Assembly: GCA_015063805.1 (NCBI GenBank)
Contig: SVTK01000009.1
Location: 41,428 to 105,427 of the forward strand
From: Oscillospiraceae bacterium
GTDB taxonomy: Bacteria; Bacillota; Clostridia; Oscillospirales; CAG-272
Reading direction: 5' to 3'
Length of the DNA: 64,000 bases
The notes beneath the pieces were generated by a model. The model saw nothing but the letters and a program-made list of their open reading frames with translations. It was not told where the DNA came from and ran no database searches. Position 1 is the stretch's first letter; the number at the start of each line of letters is the position of its first letter. A program made the translations under genes and the position numbers. This document shows positions 49,410 to 57,798 of this stretch, one piece after another.

Positions 49410-51113
49410 ATGCGTCCGCCCCGACACATCATCCGCACCTATGCATTGCGCGAGCTGTGCCGCCGCCCGGCTGCTTTTCTCGGCGGTTTTTTGTGCTGCT
49501 TTGCCGGGCTTTTGATTGCTCTGAATATGCTCTTCATGCAGTACGGTTCATACCTGGCCGAGATCGACCGCACCGCCGCCGACGGACATCTCCAGCTCCC
49601 GGGGCTCACCCAAGCCGAAGTTGAATCCATCGCCAAACTCTCCTATGTCCGTTCTGCCGAAGCGCGCTGGACAGGGAAAAGCTACACCGCGCACATTCTG
49701 CTGGAGGATGGAGATCCCGCCCGCCTGCGGGAGGACTGTGACCGAATTCTCCGGGACACCGGGCTGATCAACTCCCCCCTCTGTGTGGGAAATACATACT
49801 ACGAGATGTATGGGCCGATGCCCAACTGGATCAACCGGGATTATGCAGATGCAGCCACTGCGGTCTTTTGGCTGCAGGTCTTGCCGCTGATGTTGGTGCT
49901 GGGGCTGTTTGTTGCCTTCAGCATCGGCTCGGCCGCCGGAATCAAGCTCTCCGAGGATGCCGCTGATTATGCTGCCATGGGCAGCTTCGGGATGTCCGCC
50001 GGCAAAATCTGCCGCCTTCTGCTTACACAGTATACACTGCTTTTTCTTGTCGCGTCAGCGCTTGCCCTCCCCACCGCCGCGTTGATTTTCCATGCATTTT
50101 CGCGCTTTCTTACCGGCCATTTCACCATCGACTACTGGCAGCTGCGCTTCGCCATCCCCATCCCCGAGACCCTTGGCTTCATCCTCATTCTTTGGGGCAT
50201 GAGCACCGCGGCGGTGGCGCTGACCGTCCATCGACATCTGCGCAGGGCATCCCGCCGCCGGGATGGAGTCGGAGATGATGCCCCCCTTGCCGTGGCTTCT
50301 TTGCTGCGGGGCGGGCTGAGGCGTTATCCCCTGCTGCACCTGCTCCGCAACGGACGTGCCTCGATATCCGCGATGCTTCGCCAAACCGCACTGCTCTGCC
50401 TACCCCTTTTTTTCGTTCTGCTGGCCATTTTCGCCTACGGGGTCCGCACCCAGGCCGAACTGACCGACTGCACCTTCTCTCTGCACATGGGGGAAGTTCC
50501 CCTTCGCGCCGAGCGCTGCGCGGAAATCGCCGCTCTGCCGGGAGTAGAGCGCACCGAACTGCTCCACCCCTACCACGACGGCAGTCACGGCGGCATTCGC
50601 ATCTGGTGTGCTGACGGTGATGCCGATGCACTCCGGCCGGTCATGGAAGCCATGGCATCCGCCGACGGTCTGCTCTTTGTGGATCATCCCCGGGAGGATC
50701 AGCTGGTCACCCTGCAGAGCGATGTCAACACGATCTTTTATCTGCTGGAAGCCGCCCTGCTTTATCTCGGTGCCCTTGCCGTACTGGCGGCGGAACAGTA
50801 TGCCGCACTTCGGCGGCGCAGGGGGGAATTCGCCGCCCTTCTCGCGATGGGCTCCCATCACCGCCAACTGAACGTCTTCTGCCGCCCCACCATGATCATC
50901 GCCGCCGTTTCCCTGCTCATCAGCCTGGCCGCATCGGCCTGCCTCATTCTGCTGTTTACCGAGGGTAGCTTCTACCTGCGCCCACTCTTCATCATTTCCC
51001 TCACAGCGGCACTGGGAGGCCTTCACCTGGGGATTCACGCATGGATCTGCCGCCGCTTCACCCGCGGAATCGCGAAACAAAACCCCGCACATCTGCTCAA
51101 GGAGGAACTCTGA
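49410..51113 (+). CDS. FtsX-like ABC transporter permease
   Basis: A 567-residue permease with the FtsX/MacB plan: an N-terminal helix (about 22-45), an extracytoplasmic domain (about 50-145), three helices (about 150-270), a linker, then a second set with an outside domain and three more helices. The C-terminal AKQNPAHLLKEEL is the usual FtsX-type ending (NPA.LL). Its ATPase partner is encoded immediately downstream with a stop-start overlap. Function could be lipoprotein or peptide export, or peptide-antibiotic sensing. Confidence 0.85.
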   Translation: MRPPRHIIRTYALRELCRRPAAFLGGFLCCFAGLLIALNMLFMQYGSYLAEIDRTAADGHLQLPGLTQAEVESIAKLSYVRSAEARWTGKSYTAHILLEDGDPARLREDCDRILRDTGLINSPLCVGNTYYEMYGPMPNWINRDYADAATAVFWLQVLPLMLVLGLFVAFSIGSAAGIKLSEDAADYAAMGSFGMSAGKICRLLLTQYTLLFLVASALALPTAALIFHAFSRFLTGHFTIDYWQLRFAIPIPETLGFILILWGMSTAAVALTVHRHLRRASRRRDGVGDDAPLAVASLLRGGLRRYPLLHLLRNGRASISAMLRQTALLCLPLFFVLLAIFAYGVRTQAELTDCTFSLHMGEVPLRAERCAEIAALPGVERTELLHPYHDGSHGGIRIWCADGDADALRPVMEAMASADGLLFVDHPREDQLVTLQSDVNTIFYLLEAALLYLGALAVLAAEQYAALRRRRGEFAALLAMGSHHRQLNVFCRPTMIIAAVSLLISLAASACLILLFTEGSFYLRPLFIISLTAALGGLHLGIHAWICRRFTRGIAKQNPAHLLKEEL

Positions 51114-51811
51114 TGGAACAGACCGACATTATCCTGCAATGCCGCCAGCTCACCCGTCTATACCGACAGGGAGAGCACACCGTCCGTGCGGTGGACAACT
51201 GCAATCTGACCCTCCGCCGCGGCAGCATCACCGCCATCATGGGACGCTCCGGCTCGGGAAAATCCACCCTCCTGCATCTTCTGGCGGGAATGGAAGCCCC
51301 CTCCGCAGGCGAGATCAGCATCGGTGGGCAGGACATCCTGCGAATGTCCGAGGGTGAGCGCTCTGCCTTCCGCTGTCTTGCGCTGGGCTTTGTCTTTCAA
51401 CGCTTCCACCTGCTTCCCGTGCTCACCGCCGAGGAAAACATCCTCATGCCCGCCCTCATCAGCGGGCGCCCCGCCTCTATGACTTATCTGGATGAGCTCT
51501 GCGACCAGCTCCGTCTTTCCGACCGACGCAGACACTTCCCCGCGCAGCTGTCGGGGGGACAGCAGCAGCGGGTGGCCATTGCCCGCGCCATGATCAACCG
51601 CCCGCAGATCCTTTTTGCCGACGAACCCACAGGCAGTCTCGACCGCGCCTCTACCGAAGAGCTTTTGACACTGCTCCACAGCTCGGTCAAACGCTTCGGG
51701 CAAACCCTTCTGCTCGTCACCCATGACCCGCAGGTTGCTGACATTGCCGATACCGTCTATGAAATGGATGACGGCATTCTGCGGCATCTCCGCGGTCAAA
51801 TTTCTGCTTAG
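51113..51811 (+). CDS. ABC transporter ATP-binding protein (LolD/MacB type)
   Basis: A 232-residue ATPase with Walker A GRSGSGKST, VFQRFHLLPVLTAEENILMP, the signature LSGGQQQRVAIARAM and Walker B ILFADEPTGSLD, followed by THDPQVA. The EPTGSLD motif and the FQRFHLLP segment place it with LolD/MacB/BceA-type ATPases that pair with FtsX-like permeases. The start is the ATG at 51113, overlapping the permease stop (TGATG) with GGAGGA upstream. Confidence 0.92.
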   Translation: MEQTDIILQCRQLTRLYRQGEHTVRAVDNCNLTLRRGSITAIMGRSGSGKSTLLHLLAGMEAPSAGEISIGGQDILRMSEGERSAFRCLALGFVFQRFHLLPVLTAEENILMPALISGRPASMTYLDELCDQLRLSDRRRHFPAQLSGGQQQRVAIARAMINRPQILFADEPTGSLDRASTEELLTLLHSSVKRFGQTLLLVTHDPQVADIADTVYEMDDGILRHLRGQISA

Positions 51812-51822
51812 GAGGCTCGACT

Positions 51823-52794
51823 ATGCCCCGTTTTCTCCGTCTGTCCCGCACGGGATTTGCTTATTTCGCGCTGCTGGCGGTCCTGCTGGTGTGCCAGTTC
51901 GGCGCGTCACTGCTGTGCAGCTTTCTGTGGCCTGCGCTCACCGAGCATCCCCTCTATGTTTGGGTGCTCAGCTTTCTTCCGCTGTACGGCATCGCCATGC
52001 CGGTCTGCCTGCTGATTCTGCGCCGGAATCCCTGCGTCCATGATCCCGAGTCCGAGCAGATGCAGATGACGGCGGGCGGCTGGCTCCTGGCCCTGCTGAT
52101 CACCTTCGGGCTGATGTTCGTGGGCAGCATCATGGGATCCCTGCTCAACGCCCTCCTCGATGCACTGACCGGCAAAGTAACCACCAACCCCGTCAGCGAC
52201 CTGGTCATGGACGGCAACCCCTGGATCACCGTCCTCTGCACCGTCATCCTCGCCCCCCTGGGGGAGGAGTTCCTCTTCCGCCGCCTGCTCATTGACCGCA
52301 CCCGGCACCTGGGGGACAAAACCGCCGTCCTCCTCTCGGCCCTCATGTTCGGGGCATTCCACCTGAATCTGCACCAGTTTTTCTACGCATTTCTGGTGGG
52401 GCTTGTGTTCGGCTACCTCTACCTGCGCACCGGCAAGCTGCGCTGGTCGGTGGCTCTGCACGCCGCCCTCAACCTGGTGGGCAGCGTACTGATGCCTCTG
52501 CTTCTCCGCCGATTCCAGCCCCTGTTGGATCTCTACAGCGACGGAATGCCCGATCCCGCCACACAGACGCAGGAGGTGCTCGGCACCATGCTCTCCCTTC
52601 TGCCCGAGTTGGCGCTCCTGCTGGCCTACTATGCCTTTGTGCTTGGCTCGATCATCACGGTGATCGTCCTCGCCATCACCTGCCGCAAACGTCTGCACTT
52701 TTCCGCCACGCCGGAGCAGCCCCGCGCCGCCTTCCTGGACGCGGGAGTCCTGTGCTTCTTCCTGCTGTGCGCCGTAATGATCTTTTTCATATGA
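51823..52794 (+). CDS. CPBP-family intramembrane metalloprotease
   Basis: A 323-residue membrane protein of the CAAX-protease/bacteriocin-processing (CPBP) family. The motifs are EEFLFRRLL (EE-x3-R), FGAFHLNLHQF (F-x2-H) and HAALN (H-x3-N), all intact. It follows the ABC ATPase gene by 11 bases, so the three genes form an operon. CPBP proteins near ABC exporters are linked to peptide processing or self-immunity. No peptide precursor gene is seen here. Confidence 0.88.
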   Translation: MPRFLRLSRTGFAYFALLAVLLVCQFGASLLCSFLWPALTEHPLYVWVLSFLPLYGIAMPVCLLILRRNPCVHDPESEQMQMTAGGWLLALLITFGLMFVGSIMGSLLNALLDALTGKVTTNPVSDLVMDGNPWITVLCTVILAPLGEEFLFRRLLIDRTRHLGDKTAVLLSALMFGAFHLNLHQFFYAFLVGLVFGYLYLRTGKLRWSVALHAALNLVGSVLMPLLLRRFQPLLDLYSDGMPDPATQTQEVLGTMLSLLPELALLLAYYAFVLGSIITVIVLAITCRKRLHFSATPEQPRAAFLDAGVLCFFLLCAVMIFFI

Positions 52795-52800
52795 TTTTCG

Positions 52801-52922
52801 CGGGGGAAGCCTTTTGAAAAAGGCTTCCCCCACACCTCCAGCGAAAACTTTCATCCGGGGCGCTGCCGGAAGTTTTTGGGGGGCTTGGGGGACTTTTTTC
52901 CAAAAGTCCCCCAAATGTTTTC
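52801..52922. repeat. Composite palindromic intergenic repeat, copy 3
   Basis: Left hairpin GGGGGAAGCCTTTT-G-AAAAAGGCTTCCCCC (52802-52831), inverted core GCGAAAACTTTCATCCGG facing CCGGAAGTTTTTGGGGGG, and right hairpin GGGGGACTTTTTTCCAAAAGTCCCCC (52897-52922). It occupies the whole gap between the CPBP and TepA-like genes, in a same-strand context. Confidence 0.75.
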
Positions 52923-52967
52923 TCCCGATTTGGGCAAACTAAGGCCAAAACCCAAAGGAGAACACCC

Positions 52968-53666
52968 ATGGAAAACGAAACCAATGTAACCCCCGAAACC
53001 GAAAAGACCGCCTTTGACGACATCGTCAAAAGCGGCTCCATCGTGGCCAAAAATTCCCGCGAGAGCATCCACTGCCTGTCCATCATCGGGCAGATCGAGG
53101 GGCATTACCTGCTGGGCGAAAACCAGAAGGCCACCAAATACGAGCACATCATCCCCCTGCTGGCCGCCATTGAGGAGAGCGACGAGATCGACGGCCTGCT
53201 GGTGGTGCTGAACACCATGGGCGGCGACGTGGAAGCCGGCCTTGCCATTGCCGAGATGATCGCCAGTATGCGCAAGCCCACCGCATCCCTGGTGCTGGGG
53301 GGCGGACACTCCATCGGCGTCCCTCTGGCCGTGTCGGCCAAGGTGTCGCTGATTGTCCCCACCGCCACCATGACCGTCCACCCCGTCCGCATGACCGGCC
53401 TTGTGGTGGGGGTCCCCCAAACCTTCCGCTACTTCCAGCATATGCAGGAACGGATCCTCCGCTTCATCGCCGACCACTCCCGGGCCAACATCGATCACCT
53501 GCGGGAGCTGATGATGAAGCCCGACGAAATTGCCACCGACGTGGGCTCCATTATCGACGGACATGAGGCGGTAGAAGCCGGGATCATTGACCGTATCGGT
53601 GGGCTGTCTGATGCCCTGGACGCCCTGCGGGAGCAGATTGCCGCAAACAAAACGCCAAAAACGTAA
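52968..53666 (+). CDS. ClpP-like protease of the TepA/SDH type
   Basis: A 232-residue ClpP-fold protein without signal peptide. The nucleophile loop reads GGGHSIGVPL and the histidine is in TVHPVRMTG; IDGLLVVLNTMGGDVEAGLAI matches the oxyanion and handle region. TepA-like proteins are linked to sporulation or protein secretion in Bacillus, but their substrates are not settled. The ATG follows AAAGGAG. It is a single gene with its own terminator; any promoter must lie in or upstream of the repeat. Confidence 0.85.
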   Translation: MENETNVTPETEKTAFDDIVKSGSIVAKNSRESIHCLSIIGQIEGHYLLGENQKATKYEHIIPLLAAIEESDEIDGLLVVLNTMGGDVEAGLAIAEMIASMRKPTASLVLGGGHSIGVPLAVSAKVSLIVPTATMTVHPVRMTGLVVGVPQTFRYFQHMQERILRFIADHSRANIDHLRELMMKPDEIATDVGSIIDGHEAVEAGIIDRIGGLSDALDALREQIAANKTPKT

Positions 53667-53700
53667 AAAGAATGCCGCGCCATGCGCGGCATTCTTTTTT
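53665..53700 (+). terminator. Terminator of the TepA-like gene
   Basis: A stem AAAAAGAATGCCGCGC/GCGCGGCATTCTTTTT with a CAT loop and a TTTTTT run. It overlaps the stop codon and can also act for the convergent CotH gene. Confidence 0.88.
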
Positions 53701-53717
53701 GGGCGGGCTTCCCCGCA

Positions 53718-56087
53718 TTATTTTGCTTTCACTTCATAGAACTTCCCGTCCCGCATATTCCGCTCGGCGCGATAGCCGTCGTGAAGGTCGATGAAGGTCA
53801 GCGCCTCCAGGATCTCATAGCGGTAGGAGAAATATACGCTTTCCCCATACTTGAATCCAAAGGGGAGGCACATATGGTAGAGCATTTCCTTCCCCGAATA
53901 GGTATCGCAATAAACCGTTACCGATTCTCCCGGCGCCACGATCATGGTGGGGAGGGTGTATTTACCCAGCTTGTTGGGATTGTCGCTGAGCTGGTATCCT
54001 GCGGTGGAAATGGGCTCGTCATAGGGGTTGTACAGAATCAGATAGTCCTCGTTCCCCACGGTGGAGTAAGTGCTGATCACCAGCCGGCAATTCTCTTCCT
54101 CGGGACGAACGAAAATCGCCCGCACCGTCACCGAGCCGCTGATGGCATCGTCAACGCTGACGGCAAGATCATCGGTGTAAACCGGCTCGCCGTTCACCGT
54201 CCAATGGGAGAAGGCATATCCCACCACCGGGTGTGCCCGGAAGGTGACGCCGTACTCGGTGATGTAGGTGCCGGAGAAATCTTCATCGATCTCCCACATC
54301 CCCTGGGTGACGTATCCGTTCTCAGGATCCATCACATGAACCTTGAAGGTTTTGCCGCTGAAGCGGAAGGCCTTCTTCAGGTCGCTGATCATGGTCGCAG
54401 GGCGTTCCTTGGCAAAGGTACGGATCAGCTCCATCTGCTCCTCGATGTTCTTCATGCTGTTCACCCGGTACTTGCTTGTGGTGGTGTACAGGGTGGCCTC
54501 GGCCAGGCGTTCCTGGTGCATGGAGTCGGCCAAGGCAATGTAATTCTCGGTAGAGAAGGCCCCGTTCATAACCTCGAGGCAGTAGGAAACATACATTTCC
54601 TTGCACTCATCCCGCTTCATCAGAGCCTGGAAGAGCTCACTGCGGCGGCGCTCGGTCTTGCTGAGCAGATAATTGGGCAGCAGCTGGCTGCCGGCCGATT
54701 CCCGGGAGTCCATATCGTGTACCAGGAAGCGCCAGCGGCCGTCAAAGACGGTACCGGGCTGATATTCCTCGCCCACCGCGGTATAGTAGCGGTAGGCCTT
54801 ATGGTTATTGTAGGGCCAGTCCATGTTGTTGATGTAGGTGTTGATGGCGTAGTAGAAGAGGTAGTTCTCCACGTCCACCACCCCACAGAACTCGGCGTAA
54901 ACCGCGTCATCGGTCATGTCGGCGACCCTGTACTTGTTGTACATGGCGTTGTAGTCGTCGTACATATACTGGTCTTCTTCCATGGAGTCGATCTCGTAGC
55001 GCTTGTCGGGCTTATCCATCTCGGGGCCGGACACCACGCCCATCACACCGGGATAGTAGCCGTAGTTCTCCTCGAAGAAGTCGTCGCAGATCACGTCGTG
55101 CATCCACATACAGCCATAGTATTCCCCGTTGATGTAGACCGAGCAGGGAGCCACGGTCTGGGTACAGGGGAATCCGCTGAGAGCTGCCGCCCTGTGCTTG
55201 AGCTCATCTCTGAGCTGTGCGCCGCTCGAGAGGTCGCTGGCCGTGCTGCGCAGGAGCACCCGCTTGTAGTCCAGGCGGAGTCGTCCGCTGCCATCCTCGG
55301 TGTAAATCTCACCGTAGAGGGGATAATCAAATCTGAAGTTGACTTCTTCATAGTCCTTGCGGGCGTAGAGCTTCAGGGATTTCAGTTTCGCCGCACGGGA
55401 ATATGCTCCGGCAGGGCGCACGCCAACCGACTGGTTAATGAGCTGATTGCCCGCGGGATCAAAGAACTCCACATTGACCTCTCGCTCCGACGCCCAGCCC
55501 CGCAGATTGTAGCCGGCCGGGGAGATGGAGATGGGCTTCTCACCGGGATTGGCGGCAAGCCAGTCGGCGCGGGTCTTGCCCAGCACCAGAATCCCCTCCT
55601 CATAGCCGAAGAGCTTATCGGGATCGCAGGTGATGAACACCGCCAGGGTATTGAACCGCTCGCCGACCCCCTCGCCCACCACATAGGTACTGCGGACGCT
55701 GTCCCCCCAGGCTCCGTCGGCATAATAGGGACGGACGGTCAGGCTGTAATAACTGAGCTTCCCTTCCTTTGCCTCCAGCACAATGCCCGTGTCAGGGGAA
55801 TAGCGGTACATCTTCGAGGATGACATAGCCAGCACAGGATCCTCACCGGTGAAGGTGTAGTACACCGTACAGTCCTCGGGCACCGACAGGAAAACAGCGG
55901 TCTCTTTTTCATAGAACCCCGGCTTTGTGGCAAAGGTAACCTCACTGAGGGCACTCTCCTCCGGCACCGGGACAACCTCTTCCTCCCGCATTTCCGCGGC
56001 AATGCGGAAAGCGACCAAAGTCAGCAGGCAGATACCAAGGAGAAGGAGCTCAAACAGCAGCAGGTGCCAAATTTTTTTCTTCTGCAT
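53718..56087 (-). CDS. CotH-kinase-like protein with chitobiase-like and lamin-tail domains
   Basis: The protein starts with one membrane helix (about 8-28). A beta domain (about 45-125, KPGFYEKETAVFLSVPEDCTV) resembles the chitobiase/hexosaminidase C-terminal fold. The CotH domain spans about 145-520, with SVYINGEYYGCMWM and the kinase metal motif HDMDSRE near 457. A repeat-like domain (about 600-655) and a lamin-tail-type domain (about 669-760, YLILYNPYDEPI) close it. CotH proteins of spore formers are protein kinases of coat proteins. It shares an operon with DUF4956 and VTC genes, so it may act on the cell surface rather than on spores. Confidence 0.85.
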   Translation of the reverse strand: MQKKKIWHLLLFELLLLGICLLTLVAFRIAAEMREEEVVPVPEESALSEVTFATKPGFYEKETAVFLSVPEDCTVYYTFTGEDPVLAMSSSKMYRYSPDTGIVLEAKEGKLSYYSLTVRPYYADGAWGDSVRSTYVVGEGVGERFNTLAVFITCDPDKLFGYEEGILVLGKTRADWLAANPGEKPISISPAGYNLRGWASEREVNVEFFDPAGNQLINQSVGVRPAGAYSRAAKLKSLKLYARKDYEEVNFRFDYPLYGEIYTEDGSGRLRLDYKRVLLRSTASDLSSGAQLRDELKHRAAALSGFPCTQTVAPCSVYINGEYYGCMWMHDVICDDFFEENYGYYPGVMGVVSGPEMDKPDKRYEIDSMEEDQYMYDDYNAMYNKYRVADMTDDAVYAEFCGVVDVENYLFYYAINTYINNMDWPYNNHKAYRYYTAVGEEYQPGTVFDGRWRFLVHDMDSRESAGSQLLPNYLLSKTERRRSELFQALMKRDECKEMYVSYCLEVMNGAFSTENYIALADSMHQERLAEATLYTTTSKYRVNSMKNIEEQMELIRTFAKERPATMISDLKKAFRFSGKTFKVHVMDPENGYVTQGMWEIDEDFSGTYITEYGVTFRAHPVVGYAFSHWTVNGEPVYTDDLAVSVDDAISGSVTVRAIFVRPEEENCRLVISTYSTVGNEDYLILYNPYDEPISTAGYQLSDNPNKLGKYTLPTMIVAPGESVTVYCDTYSGKEMLYHMCLPFGFKYGESVYFSYRYEILEALTFIDLHDGYRAERNMRDGKFYEVKAK

Positions 56088-56093
56088 AGGCCG

Positions 56094-56759
56094 TTAATTG
56101 TCGCCGGTGTACTCGACGAACATCACTGACTCAACCCCCGGCATCGCCATGAGAGTATCCGCCAGTGCCGCAGACTTCTTCTTGCTGCGGACCTGCAGGG
56201 TCAGCTCGTTCCCGGAGCGGGATACAATGCTGTTCTTGAGGGAATAGTTCACACCGGAAAGGGCCTGCATCACGCCGTCCTTGGCGGAGGTTTCATACTT
56301 AATCACCACCAGGTAGCGCTTCACGCCAAAGCGAAGCAGCATGGCCAACACGTAAACCACGGCGATGAAGAAGGTGCAGAGCAGAGCCACCTGATAGAGT
56401 CCCGCGCCGCAGGTGATGCCCACCGCCACCGCCCAGAAGAGGAAGCCCACATCCAGGGGATCCTTGACGGCGGAGCGGAAACGGATAATACTCAAGGAGC
56501 CCACCATACCGAGAGACAGCACGATGTTGGCCGAAATGGTCATAATGATGAAGGTGGTGACCAGAGTGGTCATGATCAGCAGCAGGTTGAAGTTCTCGCT
56601 GTAGCAGCTTCCCCGGTAGAACAGGCGGTAAACCGCATAAATCAGGAGGCTGCAGACCAGCGCAATGGACACGCAGACAAAAATATGTTCGGGAGTGAGA
56701 TCCAGCAGAAGACCCGACTGGGCCAGACTTTCCTTAAACGCGTTGATGAGAGATTTCAT
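56094..56759 (-). CDS. DUF4956 membrane protein
   Basis: A 221-residue protein with four hydrophobic helices (about 25-45, 62-82, 100-122, 125-143) and a cytoplasmic C-terminal domain of about 75 residues with VIKYETSAKDGVMQAL and LTLQVRSKKK, an ACT-like beta-alpha pattern. LGMVGSLSIIRFRSAVKDPLD is the family hallmark. It is encoded between the VTC polymerase and CotH genes and overlaps the former by 26 bases. It is probably the membrane partner of the polymerase. Confidence 0.88.
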   Translation of the reverse strand: MKSLINAFKESLAQSGLLLDLTPEHIFVCVSIALVCSLLIYAVYRLFYRGSCYSENFNLLLIMTTLVTTFIIMTISANIVLSLGMVGSLSIIRFRSAVKDPLDVGFLFWAVAVGITCGAGLYQVALLCTFFIAVVYVLAMLLRFGVKRYLVVIKYETSAKDGVMQALSGVNYSLKNSIVSRSGNELTLQVRSKKKSAALADTLMAMPGVESVMFVEYTGDN

Positions 56760-57489
56760 GAATTCCTTCTCCTGATTGAATGATTTGATTGGGTGTGACG
56801 CGGTAAACCGATGCGGCGCTCATGGCATCACAGCAGAGGGTAAACTTGGATGCGGCAATGGGACAATGTCGGAAAGCGAGGAGGCTGCCGATGTGGGCGG
56901 GCAGATACTCGTCGTATTTCACCTCAAGAATCACCGAATTCTGCGGGTAAATGAACTGGGTAACCTGATCCCGGTCGAAGAGATCGTAGCTGTTCACCGT
57001 GGCCCGCAGCTCGCAGTCAAAGGTGATGCGGGTGTTGGACAGAGGATGGCAGAAGGCCTCACGGCGGTAGGTCACGATCACCCGGGGCATCAGTCCCCGT
57101 TCCCGGTGGAGGGTGTAAATCTCCTTTGCCATGGGCACGTCATAATTCGCAAGCAGGCTGAAATCTCCCCGGGCAATCCCATCGCACAGGGCGCGGTCCA
57201 CGCGGAAGGATTCCTTGAGAATCTTGTTTTTCCGCTTCTCCTTGCATTCAAACGAGATCACGGCATCGCTGGAATTGTAAATCCTGAGCCGATATTTTTT
57301 TCGGTTGGCTGTTCCCGCCAGCTTTTCCATATAGGAGGACCGGTAGCGGTCGTCCAGATACAGGCTGCTGATGGTGTAGCCCGATGCATCGGGGGCGTGC
57401 TTATCCATGGGCAAAACCGCACGGATTCGTCCGGACAGGATCAGATATTCCTCATAGGTGAGCAAATATTTGATCTCATTTCTCAGCAA
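56734..57489 (-). CDS. VTC-domain polyphosphate polymerase-like protein
   Basis: A tunnel-fold (TTM/VTC) enzyme that in yeast Vtc4 makes polyphosphate from ATP. Basic strands lining the tunnel are visible: LRNEIKYLLT, KYRLRIYN, FECKEKRKNKILKESFRVD, RVIVTYRREAF, RITFDCELRA and VILEVKYDEYLP, with the family pattern of alternating Lys/Arg and Glu. At 251 residues it holds only the catalytic domain. The TTG at 57489 is taken as the start because GGAGGG lies seven bases upstream and no ATG fits; this should be confirmed. It is the first gene of the operon with DUF4956 and CotH. Confidence 0.87.
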   Translation of the reverse strand: MLRNEIKYLLTYEEYLILSGRIRAVLPMDKHAPDASGYTISSLYLDDRYRSSYMEKLAGTANRKKYRLRIYNSSDAVISFECKEKRKNKILKESFRVDRALCDGIARGDFSLLANYDVPMAKEIYTLHRERGLMPRVIVTYRREAFCHPLSNTRITFDCELRATVNSYDLFDRDQVTQFIYPQNSVILEVKYDEYLPAHIGSLLAFRHCPIAASKFTLCCDAMSAASVYRVTPNQIIQSGEGIHEISHQRV

Positions 57490-57519
57490 GCGTCTCCCTC
57501 CTTCATTTGGATTTTCTTT

Positions 57520-57548
57520 ATTGTACCATATAACCAAAAACTTGTCAA
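57520..57548 (-). promoter_or_regulatory. Promoter of the VTC-DUF4956-CotH operon
   Basis: TTGACA (57543-57548) and TACAAT (57520-57525) on the minus strand are 17 bases apart, placed just after the terminator of the feo operon. Confidence 0.8.
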
Positions 57549-57558
57549 TTCCCGCAAG

Positions 57559-57600
57559 AAAAAAGGCAGAGATGCCCCGAAATCTCGGCACATCTCTGCC
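57559..57600 (-). terminator. Terminator of the feo operon
   Basis: GGCAGAGATG and CATCTCTGCC form a ten-base-pair stem with an internal TGCCGA/CGGGGCA hairpin, followed on the minus strand by TTTTTT. Confidence 0.85.
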
Positions 57601-57621
57601 TGCGGAGAATCTCCCCCGCGA

Positions 57622-57795
57622 TTATTTTTCCCCGGTGCCGGAGCTGCAGCTGCAGCCTCCGGATTTCGCCTTGGCGCACTGCTTGGCGTGGGGACAGCCC
57701 ACACAGACGGCCCCACGCTTCTTTTCCCGGATGAGATAGAAGATCACACCCGCGGCAATGCCCACCAGCAGAACGATGAGAATAATATCTACCAT
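57622..57795 (-). CDS. FeoB-associated cysteine-rich membrane protein
   Basis: A 57-residue protein too short for usual gene tables. It has one N-terminal membrane helix (VDIILIVLLVGIAAGVIFYL), a basic stretch (REKKRG) and a cysteine-rich tail (CVGCPHAKQCAKAKSGGCSC). This is the layout of the FeoB-associated family, found next to FeoB in Firmicutes. The cysteines may bind iron or keep it reduced near the transporter. It starts four bases after the feoB stop on the same transcript. Confidence 0.88.
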   Translation of the reverse strand: MVDIILIVLLVGIAAGVIFYLIREKKRGAVCVGCPHAKQCAKAKSGGCSCSSGTGEK

Positions 57796-57798
57796 AGC

